DNA of 64,000 nucleotides from Alphaproteobacteria bacterium (GCA_016861165.1 BOKV01000015.1:1-64000), one strand, 5' to 3'; shown: positions 16,402 to 26,943, counted from the stretch's first letter. Notes: generated from the sequence alone by a model not told the origin. Numbers and translations are program-made.

Positions 16402-17700
16402 TCACAACTGTCGAGAGGCACTGTCGTCGATCAGCGGCAGTCGGAAGCCGAAGGCGGCGCCTTCGCCCGGCGTCGAACTGACCGCCAGTTTCGAACCGTG
16501 CCGGTTGAGGATGTGCTTGACGATGGCAAGGCCGAGCCCGGTGCCCTGCTTCTCGCGGCTCGACGCAATGTCGACGCGGTAGAAGCGCTCGGTGAGCCGC
16601 GGCAGGTGCTCGGCGGCGATGCCGGGGCCAAAATCGCGCACGGTGACCTCGACCACCGCCGGCGCGCCGGACTGCCCCGCCGGCTCGACGACCTCTGCCG
16701 TTACCTCCACCCGGCCGCCGGACTGACCGTATTTGCAGGCGTTCTCGATCAGGTTCTCGGCGACCTGGATCAGTTCATCGCGCTCGCCGCGCACCGTCAG
16801 AGCCCGCTCGGGCACATTGAGCGCGATGGCGACGTTGAGGTCCTCGGCCATCGGTGCCAGCGTGTTGACGACATGGCGCAGCACACCGGCCAGATCGATG
16901 GCCTCCTGCGGGCGTACATGCCGCTTCATCTCGATGCGGCTCAACGACAGCAGGTCGTCGATCAGGCGCGACATGCGCTCCGCCTGCTGCAGCATCACCG
17001 CGAGGAAGCGGCGTGTCGCCTCTGGGTCGCCCGCGGCCGGTCCCTGGATCGTCTCGATGAAACCACGCAGGGAAGCGAGCGGTGTCCGCAACTCGTGGCT
17101 GGCATTGGCGACGAAGTCGGAGCGCATCTGCTCGGCCCGCTTGGCCTCGGTCAGGTCGACAAACGACAGGATGAAGAAGCGTGGCCGGTCGGCGCCGGGC
17201 GCTGGAATCGGCGACACCGAGGCCGCATACCAACGCTGACCGGGGACCCGCTCGTCATATTCGAGCGCCGCCCGCTCGCCCGTGGCGATGACGGCGTCGA
17301 CCAGCCGCGTGATCTCCGGCCGCCGGAACTTGTAGCTCAGCGGGTCGCCCGCCCGCGCCGGACCGAAGGCCGCCTCGGCGCTGGCATTGGCATAGCGCAG
17401 GATCGCCTTGCCGTCGAAGATGTAGACGGGATAGCCGAGCGCGTCGGCCATCGCCTTGGTCGACGTGTCCGGCCAGGCGCCGTGCCGCGGCTCGCGCGCG
17501 CCGCGCGTGTCGGTCCCGGCAACGTGGCGCGGGGCGGCAAGTGCCACGGCCGCCACCACGGCGAAGCCGGCGACCGCCAGCCACAGCCGATCGGGCTCCA
17601 GATAGGCAAACAGCGCCAGCACGGCGGCACAGGTGGCCAAGGTCCAGCGCGCCCCCGAGCGCCGGTCCTCGTTCCTGGCATCGCGGTCATCCTGCGTCAT
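16402..17700 (-). CDS. phoR: Phosphate regulon sensor histidine kinase PhoR
   Basis: The product has 432 residues. Two membrane helices lie at about 19-65 ([16 protein letters not shown] and [16 protein letters not shown]). A PAS domain covers about 90-195. The HisKA H-box is [19 protein letters not shown] with the phosphorylated His. ATP-domain N, G1 and G2 boxes are ENACKYG, DFGPGIA and [13 protein letters not shown]. It phosphorylates PhoB. It sits upstream of pstS on the same strand, so the locus reads phoR, pstSCAB, phoU, phoB. Confidence 0.94.
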   Translation of the reverse strand: MTQDDRDARNEDRRSGARWTLATCAAVLALFAYLEPDRLWLAVAGFAVVAAVALAAPRHVAGTDTRGAREPRHGAWPDTSTKAMADALGYPVYIFDGKAILRYANASAEAAFGPARAGDPLSYKFRRPEITRLVDAVIATGERAALEYDERVPGQRWYAASVSPIPAPGADRPRFFILSFVDLTEAKRAEQMRSDFVANASHELRTPLASLRGFIETIQGPAAGDPEATRRFLAVMLQQAERMSRLIDDLLSLSRIEMKRHVRPQEAIDLAGVLRHVVNTLAPMAEDLNVAIALNVPERALTVRGERDELIQVAENLIENACKYGQSGGRVEVTAEVVEPAGQSGAPAVVEVTVRDFGPGIAAEHLPRLTERFYRVDIASSREKQGTGLGLAIVKHILNRHGSKLAVSSTPGEGAAFGFRLPLIDDSASRQL

Positions 17701-17907
17701 TCGTCCGATCTCGCCGTCATGCGGCGGCCCGTGCTGCGGGTCGGCCCCTGCTTAGCACAGCCGCTCGCCGGCGTGACAGCCGGTCGGCGGCGGCCGCCGC
17801 TCGGCCGGCTGGCGCCGACACGGCCTTTCCTCGCGCCGGCGGCTGTACTAGCCTCGCCTCGACCGGCCGTCCGCCGGCCAGCCCCGTGCCCGAACCCGCA
17901 GCGAGCC

Positions 17908-18804
17908 ATGTCCCGACTCTTCTCCATCGACGTTCCCGACGCGCCGGCCATCGAGGTCGAAATCGGCGGCAAGTCGCGCCGTTTCGATCTCGACGAGCCG
18001 CAACTGCCCGACTGGATCAGGAAGAACGCGCTTGCCAGCGGCAACTTTCCATATGAGCGCAAGATGGACGAGGCGGCCTACGAGTCCGAGTTGCGCGACC
18101 TGCAGATGGAACTGGTCAAGGTGCTCTACTGGTTGCAGCGCACCAGAGAGCGCGTCCTCCTCGTCTTCGAGGGCCGCGACGCAGCCGGCAAGGGCGGCAC
18201 CATCGCCCGCTTCCGCGAGTTCCTCAATCCGCGCCACGCCCGCGCGGTGGCGCTGGCCAAGCCGTCCGACGTCGAGGCCGGGCAGTGGTACTTCCAGCGC
18301 TATGTCCACCACTTCCCGACCTCGGGCGAGTTCGTGTTCTTCGACCGCTCCTGGTACAACCGCGCCGGCGTCGAGCCGGTGATGGGCTTCTGCACACCGG
18401 AGCAGCACGAGGGATTCCTGAGCGAGGTGCCGCAGTTCGAGCGCCTGCTGGTCCGATCCGGCATCCGCTACTTCAAGTTCTGGCTCAATATCGGCCGCGA
18501 AATGCAGCTCAAACGCTTCCACGACCGCCGCCACGACCCGCTCAAGATCTGGAAGCTGTCGCCGATCGACATCAAGGCGTTGCAGAAATGGGACGACTAT
18601 ACGCGGATGCGCGACGTCATGTTCGCCCGAACCGACAGCGATCACGCGCCGTGGACCGTCATCCGCGCCAACGACAAGAACCGCGCCCGCCTCAACGCCA
18701 TCCGGGTGGTGCTGAAGGCGATCGACTACGACGGCAAGGATGACAAGCGCATCGGCGCAATCGACGAGCGCATCGTGCGGCCGGCCCGCACCTTCGCCGA
18801 CTGA
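17908..18804 (+). CDS. ppk2: Polyphosphate kinase 2
   Basis: The product has 298 residues of the PPK2 family, which transfers phosphate between polyphosphate and nucleotides. Walker A is [17 protein letters not shown], Walker B is [17 protein letters not shown], and the family signature [14 protein letters not shown] and [16 protein letters not shown] are present. The single-domain length fits class I. The ATG at 17908 ([13 protein letters not shown]) is chosen from a much longer open frame. It is divergent from phoR next to the Pst locus, so a link to phosphate storage is likely; no Pho box was seen in the 207 bp between them. Confidence 0.93.
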   Translation: MSRLFSIDVPDAPAIEVEIGGKSRRFDLDEPQLPDWIRKNALASGNFPYERKMDEAAYESELRDLQMELVKVLYWLQRTRERVLLVFEGRDAAGKGGTIARFREFLNPRHARAVALAKPSDVEAGQWYFQRYVHHFPTSGEFVFFDRSWYNRAGVEPVMGFCTPEQHEGFLSEVPQFERLLVRSGIRYFKFWLNIGREMQLKRFHDRRHDPLKIWKLSPIDIKALQKWDDYTRMRDVMFARTDSDHAPWTVIRANDKNRARLNAIRVVLKAIDYDGKDDKRIGAIDERIVRPARTFAD

Positions 18805-18810
18805 GCCAGC

Positions 18811-19992
18811 CTATCTGGGCACCCGGAGCTGGACATACCGGATGTCGATCGGGTCACCCTGGCCGGTCTCGGATGCGATGTCGCTCACATCCGTGCTGAT
18901 GGTCAGATAGGCCACCTCGCCGTCCGCAAGCTGGCGGGGAGTGTCGATCTCGAACAGGAACGGCTCCGCCTGGATGCCGGCCTTGAAGCGCTTGCGCCCA
19001 CACACCGCCTCGCCGGCGAACTCGCAGTCGACCAGGAATTCCGCCGGCCCATTCGTTCCCGACTTGGCCATGATCTCGACCGTCGTCCGCTTGCCGGCGA
19101 TCTGCTCCATCACGCCCCGGCTGAGCTGAAGCAGGATCGGCTCGGCTGGCACGTTGCGGTTGGCCTCGGGCCGCAGCGAAGTGAGCCGGATCATCTCCAC
19201 GTTCGACTGGCTGACGATCTCGGCGGTGCCGCGGCCGGCCGTCTCGAGCGCGCTGGTGTCGGCCGCCGACAGCAGCGTGATGACGGTCGCATTCTGCTCG
19301 ACGGGCTGCTCGGCGGACTGCTCGGCCGGCGTGGCCGGAGCGTTCCGCGTCGACGGGGGCGGTGCTTCGCCGGTCGAGGGACGCGACAGCCCGGTCAGCG
19401 TCACCACCAGCACATAGATCAGCCAGCCGACGACGGCCAGGATCACCGCCAGGGCGGCGAATGCGATGATGCGGCGCGTGCGACTCATCGTCTGGTCCAG
19501 CCCCGCCTCGTCGGCACCCCAGTCGCGGTCGAAGCGGTCGGCGTCGTGGCCGACACCGACGCCCGGGCCCGCTTCCGGGCCGATCGAAACGGCCGGATCG
19601 AACCGCGGATCGTAGTGCTCGGGCATCTGCGGCGAGGGCATCCGACGCTCGGCCGCATGCCGATCCATCGGCGGCTCGCCGCGAGGCGCCGGCGCGGCCT
19701 GCTCGAAGGGCGGCTCCGCGGGCGCCGGCGCCGGACCGCGCTCGCCCGTGGGCCGGCTTTCGGCGATCGGCCGGGGCGGCGACACCCGGCGATAGCCAGC
19801 CTCGATACGCTCGATGGCCTGTTCGAGCGCCATGCGTTGCCGGTTGATGATCTCCGGCGGCTGCACGCCGGCGCCGGCGATCATCTTGGCGAGCGCCCGC
19901 CGCGACGACTGGTAGATCTTCTCGCGGATGGCGGGGTCGGAATCGTCCTGCCGCGCCAGCGCCTGGCGGATGAGCCCCTCGAAATCAGCCAA
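18811..19992 (-). CDS. Single-span membrane protein of unknown function
   Basis: The product has about 393 residues from a TTG at 19992 (ADFEGLIRQALARQ) with GGAG upstream; a GTG at 20061 is possible. The N-terminal part is a short helical region (REKIYQSSRRALAKMI), then a Pro/Ala-rich linker of about 100 residues. One membrane helix follows (IIAFAALAVILAVVGWLIYV), then an extracytoplasmic beta-rich domain of about 180 residues. I recall similar proteins as conserved hypotheticals in Hyphomicrobiales; no enzymatic motif is visible. It is convergent with ppk2 by six bases. Confidence 0.7.
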   Translation of the reverse strand: MADFEGLIRQALARQDDSDPAIREKIYQSSRRALAKMIAGAGVQPPEIINRQRMALEQAIERIEAGYRRVSPPRPIAESRPTGERGPAPAPAEPPFEQAAPAPRGEPPMDRHAAERRMPSPQMPEHYDPRFDPAVSIGPEAGPGVGVGHDADRFDRDWGADEAGLDQTMSRTRRIIAFAALAVILAVVGWLIYVLVVTLTGLSRPSTGEAPPPSTRNAPATPAEQSAEQPVEQNATVITLLSAADTSALETAGRGTAEIVSQSNVEMIRLTSLRPEANRNVPAEPILLQLSRGVMEQIAGKRTTVEIMAKSGTNGPAEFLVDCEFAGEAVCGRKRFKAGIQAEPFLFEIDTPRQLADGEVAYLTISTDVSDIASETGQGDPIDIRYVQLRVPR

Positions 19993-20260
19993 TTTTCCGA
20001 CACTCCGCGGACCGGCGCCGGCGACCCGCGCAATGCTCCCCGATCTGTGCCGCCCGGTCACGCATCATCGCCTGCATCTTCGGCCGCCTGGCCGCTTCCG
20101 ACGCTGGCGACCGCTCTGCCGACAACTTCCGATCCGACACCGGCCCATGTTGCCCCAGCAACTCAAATACCACGACGCCCGCCCCTGCAAGCCACCGGCT
20201 CGACTTTTCACCCAGGATATTGCACTGCCGATTGATCGCGGGAAAGCATCCCTTTAAGGA

Positions 20261-20286
20261 TCACTCTTCCGTAAACGTAAGAGTGA
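20261..20286. promoter_or_regulatory. 26-bp palindromic operator candidate
   Basis: Arms TCACTCTT (20261-20268) and AAGAGTGA (20279-20286) are perfect. Inside, CGTAAACG gives further symmetry. The right arm runs into the GAGG Shine-Dalgarno of the nitronate monooxygenase gene, whose GTG starts nine bases later. This looks like a repressor site. The interval 19993-20294 holds nothing else that I can support. Confidence 0.6.
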
Positions 20287-20294
20287 GGACCCGA

Positions 20295-21257
20295 GTGCCG
20301 ATTCCTGCTGTCCTTGACGGGAGGCTGACGATCCCCGTCGTGGCCGCGCCGCTGTTCATCATCTCCCATCCCGAACTGACGCTGGCCCAGTGCAAGGCCG
20401 GCGTGGTCGGCGCCTTCCCCGCACTCAATGCGCGGCCGGCCGAGCAGCTCGACGAATGGCTGGCGCGCCTCGGCGAGGAACTGGCCGCCCACGCCGCCAC
20501 CCATCCCCGGGACAAGGTGGCGCCCTTCGCGGTCAATCAGATCGTGCACCGCTCGAACAACCGGCTGGAGCGGGACCTGGAACTCTGCGTCAAGCACAAG
20601 GTGCCGATCGTCATCACCTCGCTCGGCGCCGTGCCGGAGGTAAACGAGGCCATCCACGGCTATGGTGGCATCGTCCTGCACGACATCATCCACGACCGCC
20701 ATGCGCGCAAGGCGATCGAGAAGGGCGCCGATGGCCTGATCGCGGTCGCGGCCGGCGCGGGCGGCCATGCCGGAACGCTTTCCCCCTTTGCCCTGGTGCA
20801 GGAGATCCGCCAGTGGTTCGACGGGCCGCTGCTGCTGTCGGGCGCCATCGCCAATGGCGGCGCCATCCTTGCCGCACAGGCCATGGGGGCCGATCTCGCC
20901 TATATCGGTTCCCCCTTCATCGCGACGCACGAGGCGCGCGCCGCCGACGCCTACAAGCAGGCGATCATTGCCGGGCGCGCCGCCGACATCGTCTACACCA
21001 GCCTGTTCACCGGCGTGCACGGCAACTATCTGCGCTCCTCGATCGTGGCCGCCGGCCTCGATCCGGACAACCTGCCGCAGGGCGACCCATCGATGATGAG
21101 TTTCGCCTCCGCCGGGTCGTCCCCGGTCAAGGCATGGCGTGACATCTGGGGAAGCGGCCAGGGCATCGGCGCCATCGACCGGGTGACCTCGACCGCCGAA
21201 CTGGTCGGCCGCCTCGCCGGCGAATATGCCGCGGCCAAGGCCCGCCTGTGCGGATAG
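20295..21257 (+). CDS. Nitronate monooxygenase family flavoprotein
   Basis: The product has 320 residues of the NPD/2-nitropropane dioxygenase TIM barrel that oxidises nitronates with FMN. Visible features are VAAPLFIISHPELTLAQCKA at the N-terminus, the catalytic-His region GAGGHAGTLSPFALV, and a phosphate-binding end LLLSGAIANGGAILAAQAMG. GTG 20295 is preferred because GAGG precedes it by six bases; an upstream ATG at 20220 would run through the palindrome. The palindrome just upstream suggests repression. The true substrate (nitronate or another activated acid) cannot be read from the sequence. Confidence 0.88.
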   Translation: MPIPAVLDGRLTIPVVAAPLFIISHPELTLAQCKAGVVGAFPALNARPAEQLDEWLARLGEELAAHAATHPRDKVAPFAVNQIVHRSNNRLERDLELCVKHKVPIVITSLGAVPEVNEAIHGYGGIVLHDIIHDRHARKAIEKGADGLIAVAAGAGGHAGTLSPFALVQEIRQWFDGPLLLSGAIANGGAILAAQAMGADLAYIGSPFIATHEARAADAYKQAIIAGRAADIVYTSLFTGVHGNYLRSSIVAAGLDPDNLPQGDPSMMSFASAGSSPVKAWRDIWGSGQGIGAIDRVTSTAELVGRLAGEYAAAKARLCG

Positions 21258-21318
21258 GCGGCCCGATTCGGCGCAATTGCGCGCCGGCCGAGCCTAGCGC
21301 AAAACTTGCCCCAGATGA

Positions 21319-21398
21319 ATCGGGGCTTTGCTCTATCTGTTTGTTTTGTCGCATCATCTCGTCCGCCTCGCGCTGCCGCTCGGCGGGATGAAGCGCTA
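21319..21398. repeat. Dispersed intergenic repeat, copy 2 (about 80 bp)
   Basis: It begins ATCGGGGCTTTG, continues TTTGTTTTGTCGCATCATCT, then the 30-bp core at 21361-21390, and ends GAAGCGCTAG. Copy 3 at 42939-43018 has the same order and the same 42-bp offset to the core. TCATC near 21354 and GGCGGGATGA can pair as an imperfect hairpin. The end overlaps the maf stop codon. Confidence 0.75.
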
Positions 21399-22034
21399 GA
21401 CCGCCACCGCCTGTGCTGCGTTGAACCAGTTGAAATAGACCGGGTAGCCTTCGCCGGCCAGCAGCGACACCGTCTCGTAGAGCGGCAGTCCCATCACATT
21501 GGTGTAGGAGCCGACCAGCTTGACCACGAACGTGCCGGCCAGGCCCTGGATGGCATAGCCGCCCGCCTTGCCGCGCCATTCGCCGGAGGCCAGATAGGCC
21601 TCCATCTCCTCGTGCGATAGCCGCTTGAAGCGCACCCGCGTCTCGACCAGCCGGTTGCGGAAGGCGCCCTTCGGTGTCACCAGGGTGATGCCGGTATAGA
21701 CCCGGTGCGAGCGGCCGGACAGCAGCCGCAGGCAGCTCGACGCCTGGTCGAGCATGTCTGCCTTGGGCAGCACCCGGCGCCCGAGCGCCACCACCGTGTC
21801 GGCCGCCAGAATGAAGCCGCCGCCGAGCTCCTGCGTGCGCTCGGCGTTCTTCAGCGCCAGCTCGGCCTTTTCTCGGGCAAGGCGCTTGGCCAGCGAGCGC
21901 GGCACTTCGCCCTTGCGCGGTGTCTCGTCGGCGTTGACGGGGGTCAGCAGGTCGGGCTCGATGCCGGCCTGCTGGAGGAGCTGGAGCCGGCGCGGCGAAC
22001 CGGAGGCGAGTACCAGTTGCGGCCTGAGTGACAT
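21396..22034 (-). CDS. maf: Maf family nucleotide pyrophosphatase
   Basis: The product has 212 residues. Maf proteins hydrolyse non-canonical nucleoside triphosphates, such as dTTP/UTP or m7GTP analogues. Signatures are [19 protein letters not shown] with the SxSPRR motif, the loop [12 protein letters not shown], catalytic-region [15 protein letters not shown], and [12 protein letters not shown]. It lies downstream of infA in the classic infA-maf order. The stop codon falls within the dispersed repeat. Confidence 0.94.
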   Translation of the reverse strand: MSLRPQLVLASGSPRRLQLLQQAGIEPDLLTPVNADETPRKGEVPRSLAKRLAREKAELALKNAERTQELGGGFILAADTVVALGRRVLPKADMLDQASSCLRLLSGRSHRVYTGITLVTPKGAFRNRLVETRVRFKRLSHEEMEAYLASGEWRGKAGGYAIQGLAGTFVVKLVGSYTNVMGLPLYETVSLLAGEGYPVYFNWFNAAQAVAV

Positions 22035-22064
22035 GAACCGGTATCCCGTCCCAGCATGCGCGGC

Positions 22065-22283
22065 TTACTTGAAGCGGTAGGTGATACGCCCCTTGGTGAG
22101 GTCGTATGGCGTCATCTCGACCAGAACCTTGTCGCCGGCCAGCACCCGGATGCGGTTCTTGCGCATGCGTCCGGCGGTATGCGCGATGATCTCATGGTCG
22201 TTCTCCAGCCGCACGCGAAAGGTTGCGTTGGGCAACAGTTCGGTGACGATGCCGGGAAACTCCAGAACTTCTTCCTTTGCCAT
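22065..22283 (-). CDS. infA: Translation initiation factor IF-1
   Basis: The product has 72 residues: one S1-like OB fold that occupies the ribosomal A site during initiation. It starts [20 protein letters not shown] and ends [13 protein letters not shown], as in all alphaproteobacterial IF-1. It lies 30 bp before maf. Confidence 0.97.
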   Translation of the reverse strand: MAKEEVLEFPGIVTELLPNATFRVRLENDHEIIAHTAGRMRKNRIRVLAGDKVLVEMTPYDLTKGRITYRFK

Positions 22284-22359
22284 TCGTCCTCTGCAATCTT
22301 CCGCAAAAGTCGCGGGAACCTATATCACGATCGCGCGCTTGTGAACCGCAAAGCGTTGC

Positions 22360-22848
22360 TCAGCGCGCCTTTTCGAGCGGTTGGCGCCGACCGCCGGCAA
22401 GGCGCTCGCGAATCCGGCGCTCCAGCGTGTCACGGACCTGGCGGTAGGCGGCGAGAATCTGGGCTCGGTTGCCGGCGACCACCGAGGGATCCATGATCGG
22501 CCAGTACTCGACCCGGACCGACTGGGCGCGCGTCAATTCCAGCGCCCGGTGGTGGGCCTCCGGCGACAGCGTCACCACCAGGTCGAAATAGCTGTCGGCC
22601 AGTTCGTCCAAGGTCGCCGGCTGGTGGCCGCCGATGGCGATGCCGAGTTCGGCCATCACCGCCTCGGTGAACGGGTCCGGATCGCCCGCCCGCGCACCCG
22701 CCGACTTGGCGTAGATGGCGTTGCCGAGGATATGGCGCGTCAAGTATTCGGCCATCGGCGAGCGGATGGCGTTCATGCCGCACACGAAGAGCACCGATGA
22801 GGGCGGCTGCTGCGGCCCGTTCTGCTCCGGTGCGGTCGGCGCGTTCAT
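22360..22848 (-). CDS. Low-molecular-weight protein-tyrosine-phosphatase-like protein
   Basis: The product has 162 residues. The P-loop CGMNAIRS fits C-x5-R-S and the general-acid aspartate is in YWPIMDPSVV. The N-terminal 17 residues are a low-complexity extension. The family includes arsenate reductases and phosphotyrosine phosphatases; which one applies cannot be told. The gene sits between UPF0262 (one-base ATG/stop overlap at 22848) and infA, a conserved rhizobial order. Confidence 0.88.
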   Translation of the reverse strand: MNAPTAPEQNGPQQPPSSVLFVCGMNAIRSPMAEYLTRHILGNAIYAKSAGARAGDPDPFTEAVMAELGIAIGGHQPATLDELADSYFDLVVTLSPEAHHRALELTRAQSVRVEYWPIMDPSVVAGNRAQILAAYRQVRDTLERRIRERLAGGRRQPLEKAR

Positions 22849-23336
22849 CAGCCCCGCCAGTGCAGGACGCAGATCAGCGTGAACAGTCTGCGGGCGGTGT
22901 CGAGATCGACCTCGATCTTGCCGGCGAGGCGCTCCATCAGCGTCTGCGAGCCCTCATTGTGCAGGCCGCGCCGGCCCATGTCGATCGCCTCGATCTGGCT
23001 GGGGGAGGCCGAGCGGATCGCCTCGTAGTAGCTTTCGCAGATCATGAAATAGTCCTTGATCACGCGCTTGAACGGCGTCAACGACAGCATGTGCACGGCG
23101 ACGGTCTGGCCGTCCTCGCGGGTGACGTTGAAGACGAGACGCTGTTCGGCCACCGACAGCGCCAGCCGGTAGGGCCCGCCGCCATCGTCGCCGACCGGCC
23201 GGAAACAATTCTCCTCGATCAGGTCGAAGATGGCGACGGCGCGCTCATGCTCGACGTCGGGGGGCCCGCGGCCGATCGACTTGTCGTCTAGCACGACGTC
23301 GATCAGGCGGTTCCGGGGGTTGCTGTCTGGCGCCAA
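22848..23336 (-). CDS. UPF0262 family protein
   Basis: The product has about 162 residues with strong family landmarks: [47 protein letters not shown] and a C-terminal [12 protein letters not shown]. The function is unknown; it is confined to alphaproteobacteria. The TTG at 23336 is selected because GGAG lies seven bases upstream and the length then fits the family. It lies 35 bp after hisD and probably shares its transcript. Confidence 0.9.
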   Translation of the reverse strand: MAPDSNPRNRLIDVVLDDKSIGRGPPDVEHERAVAIFDLIEENCFRPVGDDGGGPYRLALSVAEQRLVFNVTREDGQTVAVHMLSLTPFKRVIKDYFMICESYYEAIRSASPSQIEAIDMGRRGLHNEGSQTLMERLAGKIEVDLDTARRLFTLICVLHWRG

Positions 23337-23371
23337 ATCACCGCTCCGAACGGCTCGAATCGCGAAGGGCC

Positions 23372-24667
23372 TCAGCCGCGGTTGGTCCGTATGGTTATCG
23401 AACGGGCATGGGCCGCCAGGCCTTCGGCGCCGGCGAGCGTGACGGCGGCCGGGCCGATCGCGGCGAGCTGGTCGGGTCCGCATCTGAGCATGGAGGTTCG
23501 CTTCATGTAGTCAAGTACGGACAGTCCCGAGGAGAAGCGGGCCGAACGCGCCGTCGGCAGCACATGGTTGGTGCCGGCGACATAATCGCCGATCGCCTCG
23601 GGCGTGTGGCGGCCGAGGAAGATCGCGCCGGCATTGGCGACGGCGGCGGCGATCCGGTCGGGGTCGGCCGTGGCAATTTCCAGATGTTCCGGTGCGATGC
23701 GGTCCACCAGTGCCGCCGCCTCGTCGAGACCGGGGACCAGGATGACGGCGCCGAAGCGGTTCCAGCTCGCCGAAGCGGTCGCCGCGCGCGGCAGCGTCGC
23801 CAACTGCTTGCCCACCGCCACGCAGACTGCATCGGCAAGCGCGGCCGAGTCGGTGATAAGGATCGACTGGGCGCTTTCATCGTGCTCGGCCTGGGCGAGC
23901 AGGTCGGCGGCGATCCAGTCGGGGTCGTTGTCGGCATCGGCCACCACCAGCACTTCCGACGGCCCGGCGATCATGTCGATGCCGACGGTCCCGAACACCT
24001 GGCGCTTGGCCGCCGCCACATAGGCATTGCCGGGTCCGACGATCTTGGCGACCGGTCGGACCGACCGCGTGCCGTAGGCGAGGGCTGCGATCGCCTGGGC
24101 GCCGCCGACACGGTAGATTTCGGTGACGCCGGCCAGATGCGCAGCCGCCAGCACCAGCGGGTTGAGCCTGCCGTCCGGCGCCGGCACCGCCATGGCGATG
24201 CGCCGCACGCCGGCGACGACGGCCGGAACGGCGTTCATCAGCACCGAGCTCGGATAGCTGGCCGTGCCGCCCGGCACGTAGAGTCCCACCGATTCGACCG
24301 CCGTCCAGCGCGAGCCGAGTTCGACGCCGAGCGCGTCGACATAACGGTCGTCGGCCGGGACCTGGCGCTCGTGGTGGGCGCGAATGCGGTCGCGGGCGAG
24401 TTCCAGCGCGTGCATCGTCTCGGCGTCGATCGCAGCCACGGCAGCGGCGACCTCCGACGCGCCAACGGCAAGCCGCGCCGGGGTCAATTCGACGCGGTCG
24501 AAACGCGCGGTCAAGGCAATCAGTGCCGCGTCACCGTCTGTGCGGACTTCGGCGATGATCGCGCGCACCGCCGCATCGACATCCTCGGCGACCTCGCGCT
24601 TCATGGCCAGGAATCGTTCGAAGCGGCCGGCGAAATCGGCTTCGCGGGCGTCTAGCCGCAGCACCAT
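23372..24667 (-). CDS. hisD: Histidinol dehydrogenase
   Basis: The product has 431 residues and catalyses the last two steps of histidine synthesis, histidinol to histidine, with NAD and zinc. Seen are [20 protein letters not shown], the NAD/zinc region [11 protein letters not shown] with [13 protein letters not shown], and the catalytic-His segment [18 protein letters not shown]. It follows the DUF2948 gene by three bases. No other his gene is in the window; a stand-alone hisD in this cluster is typical of rhizobia. Confidence 0.96.
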   Translation of the reverse strand: MVLRLDAREADFAGRFERFLAMKREVAEDVDAAVRAIIAEVRTDGDAALIALTARFDRVELTPARLAVGASEVAAAVAAIDAETMHALELARDRIRAHHERQVPADDRYVDALGVELGSRWTAVESVGLYVPGGTASYPSSVLMNAVPAVVAGVRRIAMAVPAPDGRLNPLVLAAAHLAGVTEIYRVGGAQAIAALAYGTRSVRPVAKIVGPGNAYVAAAKRQVFGTVGIDMIAGPSEVLVVADADNDPDWIAADLLAQAEHDESAQSILITDSAALADAVCVAVGKQLATLPRAATASASWNRFGAVILVPGLDEAAALVDRIAPEHLEIATADPDRIAAAVANAGAIFLGRHTPEAIGDYVAGTNHVLPTARSARFSSGLSVLDYMKRTSMLRCGPDQLAAIGPAAVTLAGAEGLAAHARSITIRTNRG

Positions 24668-24670
24668 CGC

Positions 24671-25102
24671 TCAGGTCTCGTGGCGCGGCCGCGAGCCCGT
24701 CTGCCAGGCGGCGGCAAGGTCGGCGAGCTGCGCCTCGATGCATTCGACATCGAGGCGCATGGCGAGGCCGCCGGCAAAGACCAGCTCGACCGTCCCCGAC
24801 GGCGCAGCACCCGGGCTGAAGGTGATGGCGAGCAGCGACAGCACGGTGTCCTTGCGCCGCCGGTCGATGCCGAGCGTGCTGACCTTGGTGACGCGGGCGA
24901 AATGCAGCACCGAGCGCCGGCGCTCGTAGAGCTTGCGCTTGCCGAGCGCCGTCTCCCAGACGAAGCGGTTCATCGCCAGCACGACCCGGCCCTCGCCGGG
25001 GAAATATTCGATGTCGCCGGCCTTGAGCACGGCGTCCTGGCAATGGGCGGAAATCACCGAGAGGTCGTCGGCATCGAGCGCGATCAGTTTCAGGCGGTCC
25101 AT
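24671..25102 (-). CDS. DUF2948 family protein
   Basis: The product has 143 residues. The opening LKLIALDADDLSVISAHCQD and the core RFVWETALGKRKLYERRRSV identify DUF2948, an alphaproteobacterial family of unknown role. The start is placed at ATG 25102; the longer open frame to 25165 lacks similarity. It is nested between murA and hisD, as in other Hyphomicrobiales. Confidence 0.9.
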   Translation of the reverse strand: MDRLKLIALDADDLSVISAHCQDAVLKAGDIEYFPGEGRVVLAMNRFVWETALGKRKLYERRRSVLHFARVTKVSTLGIDRRRKDTVLSLLAITFSPGAAPSGTVELVFAGGLAMRLDVECIEAQLADLAAAWQTGSRPRHET

Positions 25103-25248
25103 GCGGGCCAATCCGTGCTTCAGGTCGGGGTCGGCCGCGCCGGGACGCTCCGCCCGGGGGCCCAACCCGCCGTCTACCTATTGATTTTCAAGGCGCCGCG
25201 CAACCGGGAGGCGGTTGCCTGGGTCGCTTCGGCTTCGTGGCGCGCCGT

Positions 25249-26538
25249 TCAGCCGGCCAACCGCCGGATGCGCGCGCCGCAGCCGGCCAATTTGTGCTCG
25301 AGACGCTCGAAGCCACGATCGAGATGGTAGACGCGGTGAACGGTGGTCTCGCCCTCCGCCGCCAGCCCGGCGATGACCAGCGACACCGAAGCGCGCAGGT
25401 CGGTCGCCATCACCGGGGCGCCCTTGAGCCGCTCGACGCCGTCGACGACGGCCGTCTGCCCGTCGAGGCTGATATGGGCGCCGAGCCGGGCGAGTTCCTG
25501 GACATGCATGAACCGGTTCTCGAAGATCGTCTCGGTGATGCGTGCGCGCCCTCGCGCGCGCGTCATCAGCGCCATGAACTGCGCCTGCAGGTCGGTCGGG
25601 AAACCGGGATAGGGCTCGGTGGTCACGTCGACCGGCCGGATGCCGGCGCCGTTGCGCGTGACGCGGATGCCGTCATTGTGCGCCTCCACCTCGGCGCCCG
25701 CCTCGCGCAGGACGGCGAGCGGCCGTTCCAGCAGACCGGCTTCGGCCCCCTCCAGCAGGACGTCGCCGCCGGTCATCGCCACGGCGAAGGCATAGGTGCC
25801 GGTCTCGATGCGGTCCGGCAGCACGCGGTGGCGGGCGCCGCCCAGCGCCTCGACGCCATCGATGACGATGCGCGACGTGCCGGCGCCGGAGATGCGGGCG
25901 CCCATGGCGTTGAGGCAACGGGCGAGGTCGCCGACTTCCGGCTCGCGTGCGGCGTTGTCGAGGACGGTGCGGCCCCTGGCCAGCGTCGCGGCCATCATCG
26001 CGCAATGGGTGGCACCGACCGAGACCTTGGGAAAGCGGTATTCGGCGCCCTTCAGCCCGCCCGGCGCACTGGCGACGACGTAGCCACCCTCGACCTCCAT
26101 CGTCGCGCCCATCGCCCGCAGGCTGTCGATGAACAGGTCGACCGGCCGGGTGCCGATCGCGCAGCCGCCCGGCAGCGACACGCGTGCCTGGCGCATGCGC
26201 GCGAGCAGCGGGCCGATGACCCAGAAGCTCGCGCGCATCCGGGCGACCAGCTCGTAGGGGGCGATGGTGTCGACGATGCGGCCGGCGGTGAAGTGGACGG
26301 TGCGGCCCTCGGTGCCGTTCTGGCCGGCGCGCTTGCCCTCGACCTGGTAGTCGACGCCATGATTGGTCAGGATGCGGATGAGCGATTCGACGTCGACCAA
26401 GTGCGGGACGTTTTCCAGCACCAGGGTCTCCTCGGTCAACAGCGAGGCGATCATCAGCGGCAGGGCGGCGTTCTTGGCGCCGGAAATGGTGATCACGCCG
26501 TTGAGCGGCGTGCCGCCTTCGACCACAATGCTGTCCAT
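25249..26538 (-). CDS. murA: UDP-N-acetylglucosamine 1-carboxyvinyltransferase
   Basis: The product has 429 residues and performs the first committed step of peptidoglycan synthesis, adding enolpyruvate to UDP-GlcNAc. The N-terminal [15 protein letters not shown] holds the conserved Lys. The catalytic Cys, the fosfomycin target, is in [15 protein letters not shown]. The C-terminal RGYERLEHKL pattern is present as [11 protein letters not shown]. It lies upstream of DUF2948-hisD. Confidence 0.97.
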   Translation of the reverse strand: MDSIVVEGGTPLNGVITISGAKNAALPLMIASLLTEETLVLENVPHLVDVESLIRILTNHGVDYQVEGKRAGQNGTEGRTVHFTAGRIVDTIAPYELVARMRASFWVIGPLLARMRQARVSLPGGCAIGTRPVDLFIDSLRAMGATMEVEGGYVVASAPGGLKGAEYRFPKVSVGATHCAMMAATLARGRTVLDNAAREPEVGDLARCLNAMGARISGAGTSRIVIDGVEALGGARHRVLPDRIETGTYAFAVAMTGGDVLLEGAEAGLLERPLAVLREAGAEVEAHNDGIRVTRNGAGIRPVDVTTEPYPGFPTDLQAQFMALMTRARGRARITETIFENRFMHVQELARLGAHISLDGQTAVVDGVERLKGAPVMATDLRASVSLVIAGLAAEGETTVHRVYHLDRGFERLEHKLAGCGARIRRLAG

Positions 26539-26594
26539 GAAACCCGCTTTCCCCCGGCCGCGCGACCGTGTTCCTGGTTGTCTGGTCAGGGGGC

Positions 26595-26831
26595 TTAGCG
26601 CAAAGGCCCCGCCTTCTCAATGGTGTCGGCCCGGTCGCGCTTGCCGGGCGCGGCCGCCCTGTCCGTCGGCGAACCGCAATCGATGCGCGGCGCCAGCGGA
26701 TCGTCGCGCCGTTCGACCGCCGCGGCCTCGTCCCGCGCCAACCCAGCTTCCTGCTTGCGGCGGCGCAGATTGGCCCTCAGCGCCTGTGCCAGCCGGTCGC
26801 TGCGCGCTCCTCGCGCCGCCCTTTGTGTCAT
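26595..26831 (-). CDS. Small basic protein upstream of murA
   Basis: The product is at most 78 residues, rich in Arg and Ala: [20 protein letters not shown] resembles short conserved proteins encoded beside murA in other Hyphomicrobiales. There is no membrane segment and no known domain. Coding in GC-rich DNA by chance is possible; position, strand and the basic helix support it only moderately. Confidence 0.5.
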   Translation of the reverse strand: MTQRAARGARSDRLAQALRANLRRRKQEAGLARDEAAAVERRDDPLAPRIDCGSPTDRAAAPGKRDRADTIEKAGPLR

Positions 26832-26914
26832 CGTGCCCGATTCCCCCGTCGGCGGCCATCGTGCAGACGATTGGGGCCGAATAGCGACGCGTGGCTCGGC
26901 CGCGACGGTCGTGC

Positions 26915-26943
26915 TTGTATTGTCATGGCTTTGCGATTATATA
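26915..26943 (+). promoter_or_regulatory. Candidate promoter for rimP-nusA-infB
   Basis: TTGTAT (26915-26920) and TATATA (26938-26943) are 17 bp apart in an otherwise GC-rich region. It is followed by a terminator-type hairpin and then rimP. Confidence 0.4.

Noticed and set aside
26921-26943. TTGTCA at 26919-26924 as the -35 of the rimP promoter
   Set aside because: It would leave only about 13 bp to TATATA, too short for a sigma-70 promoter.
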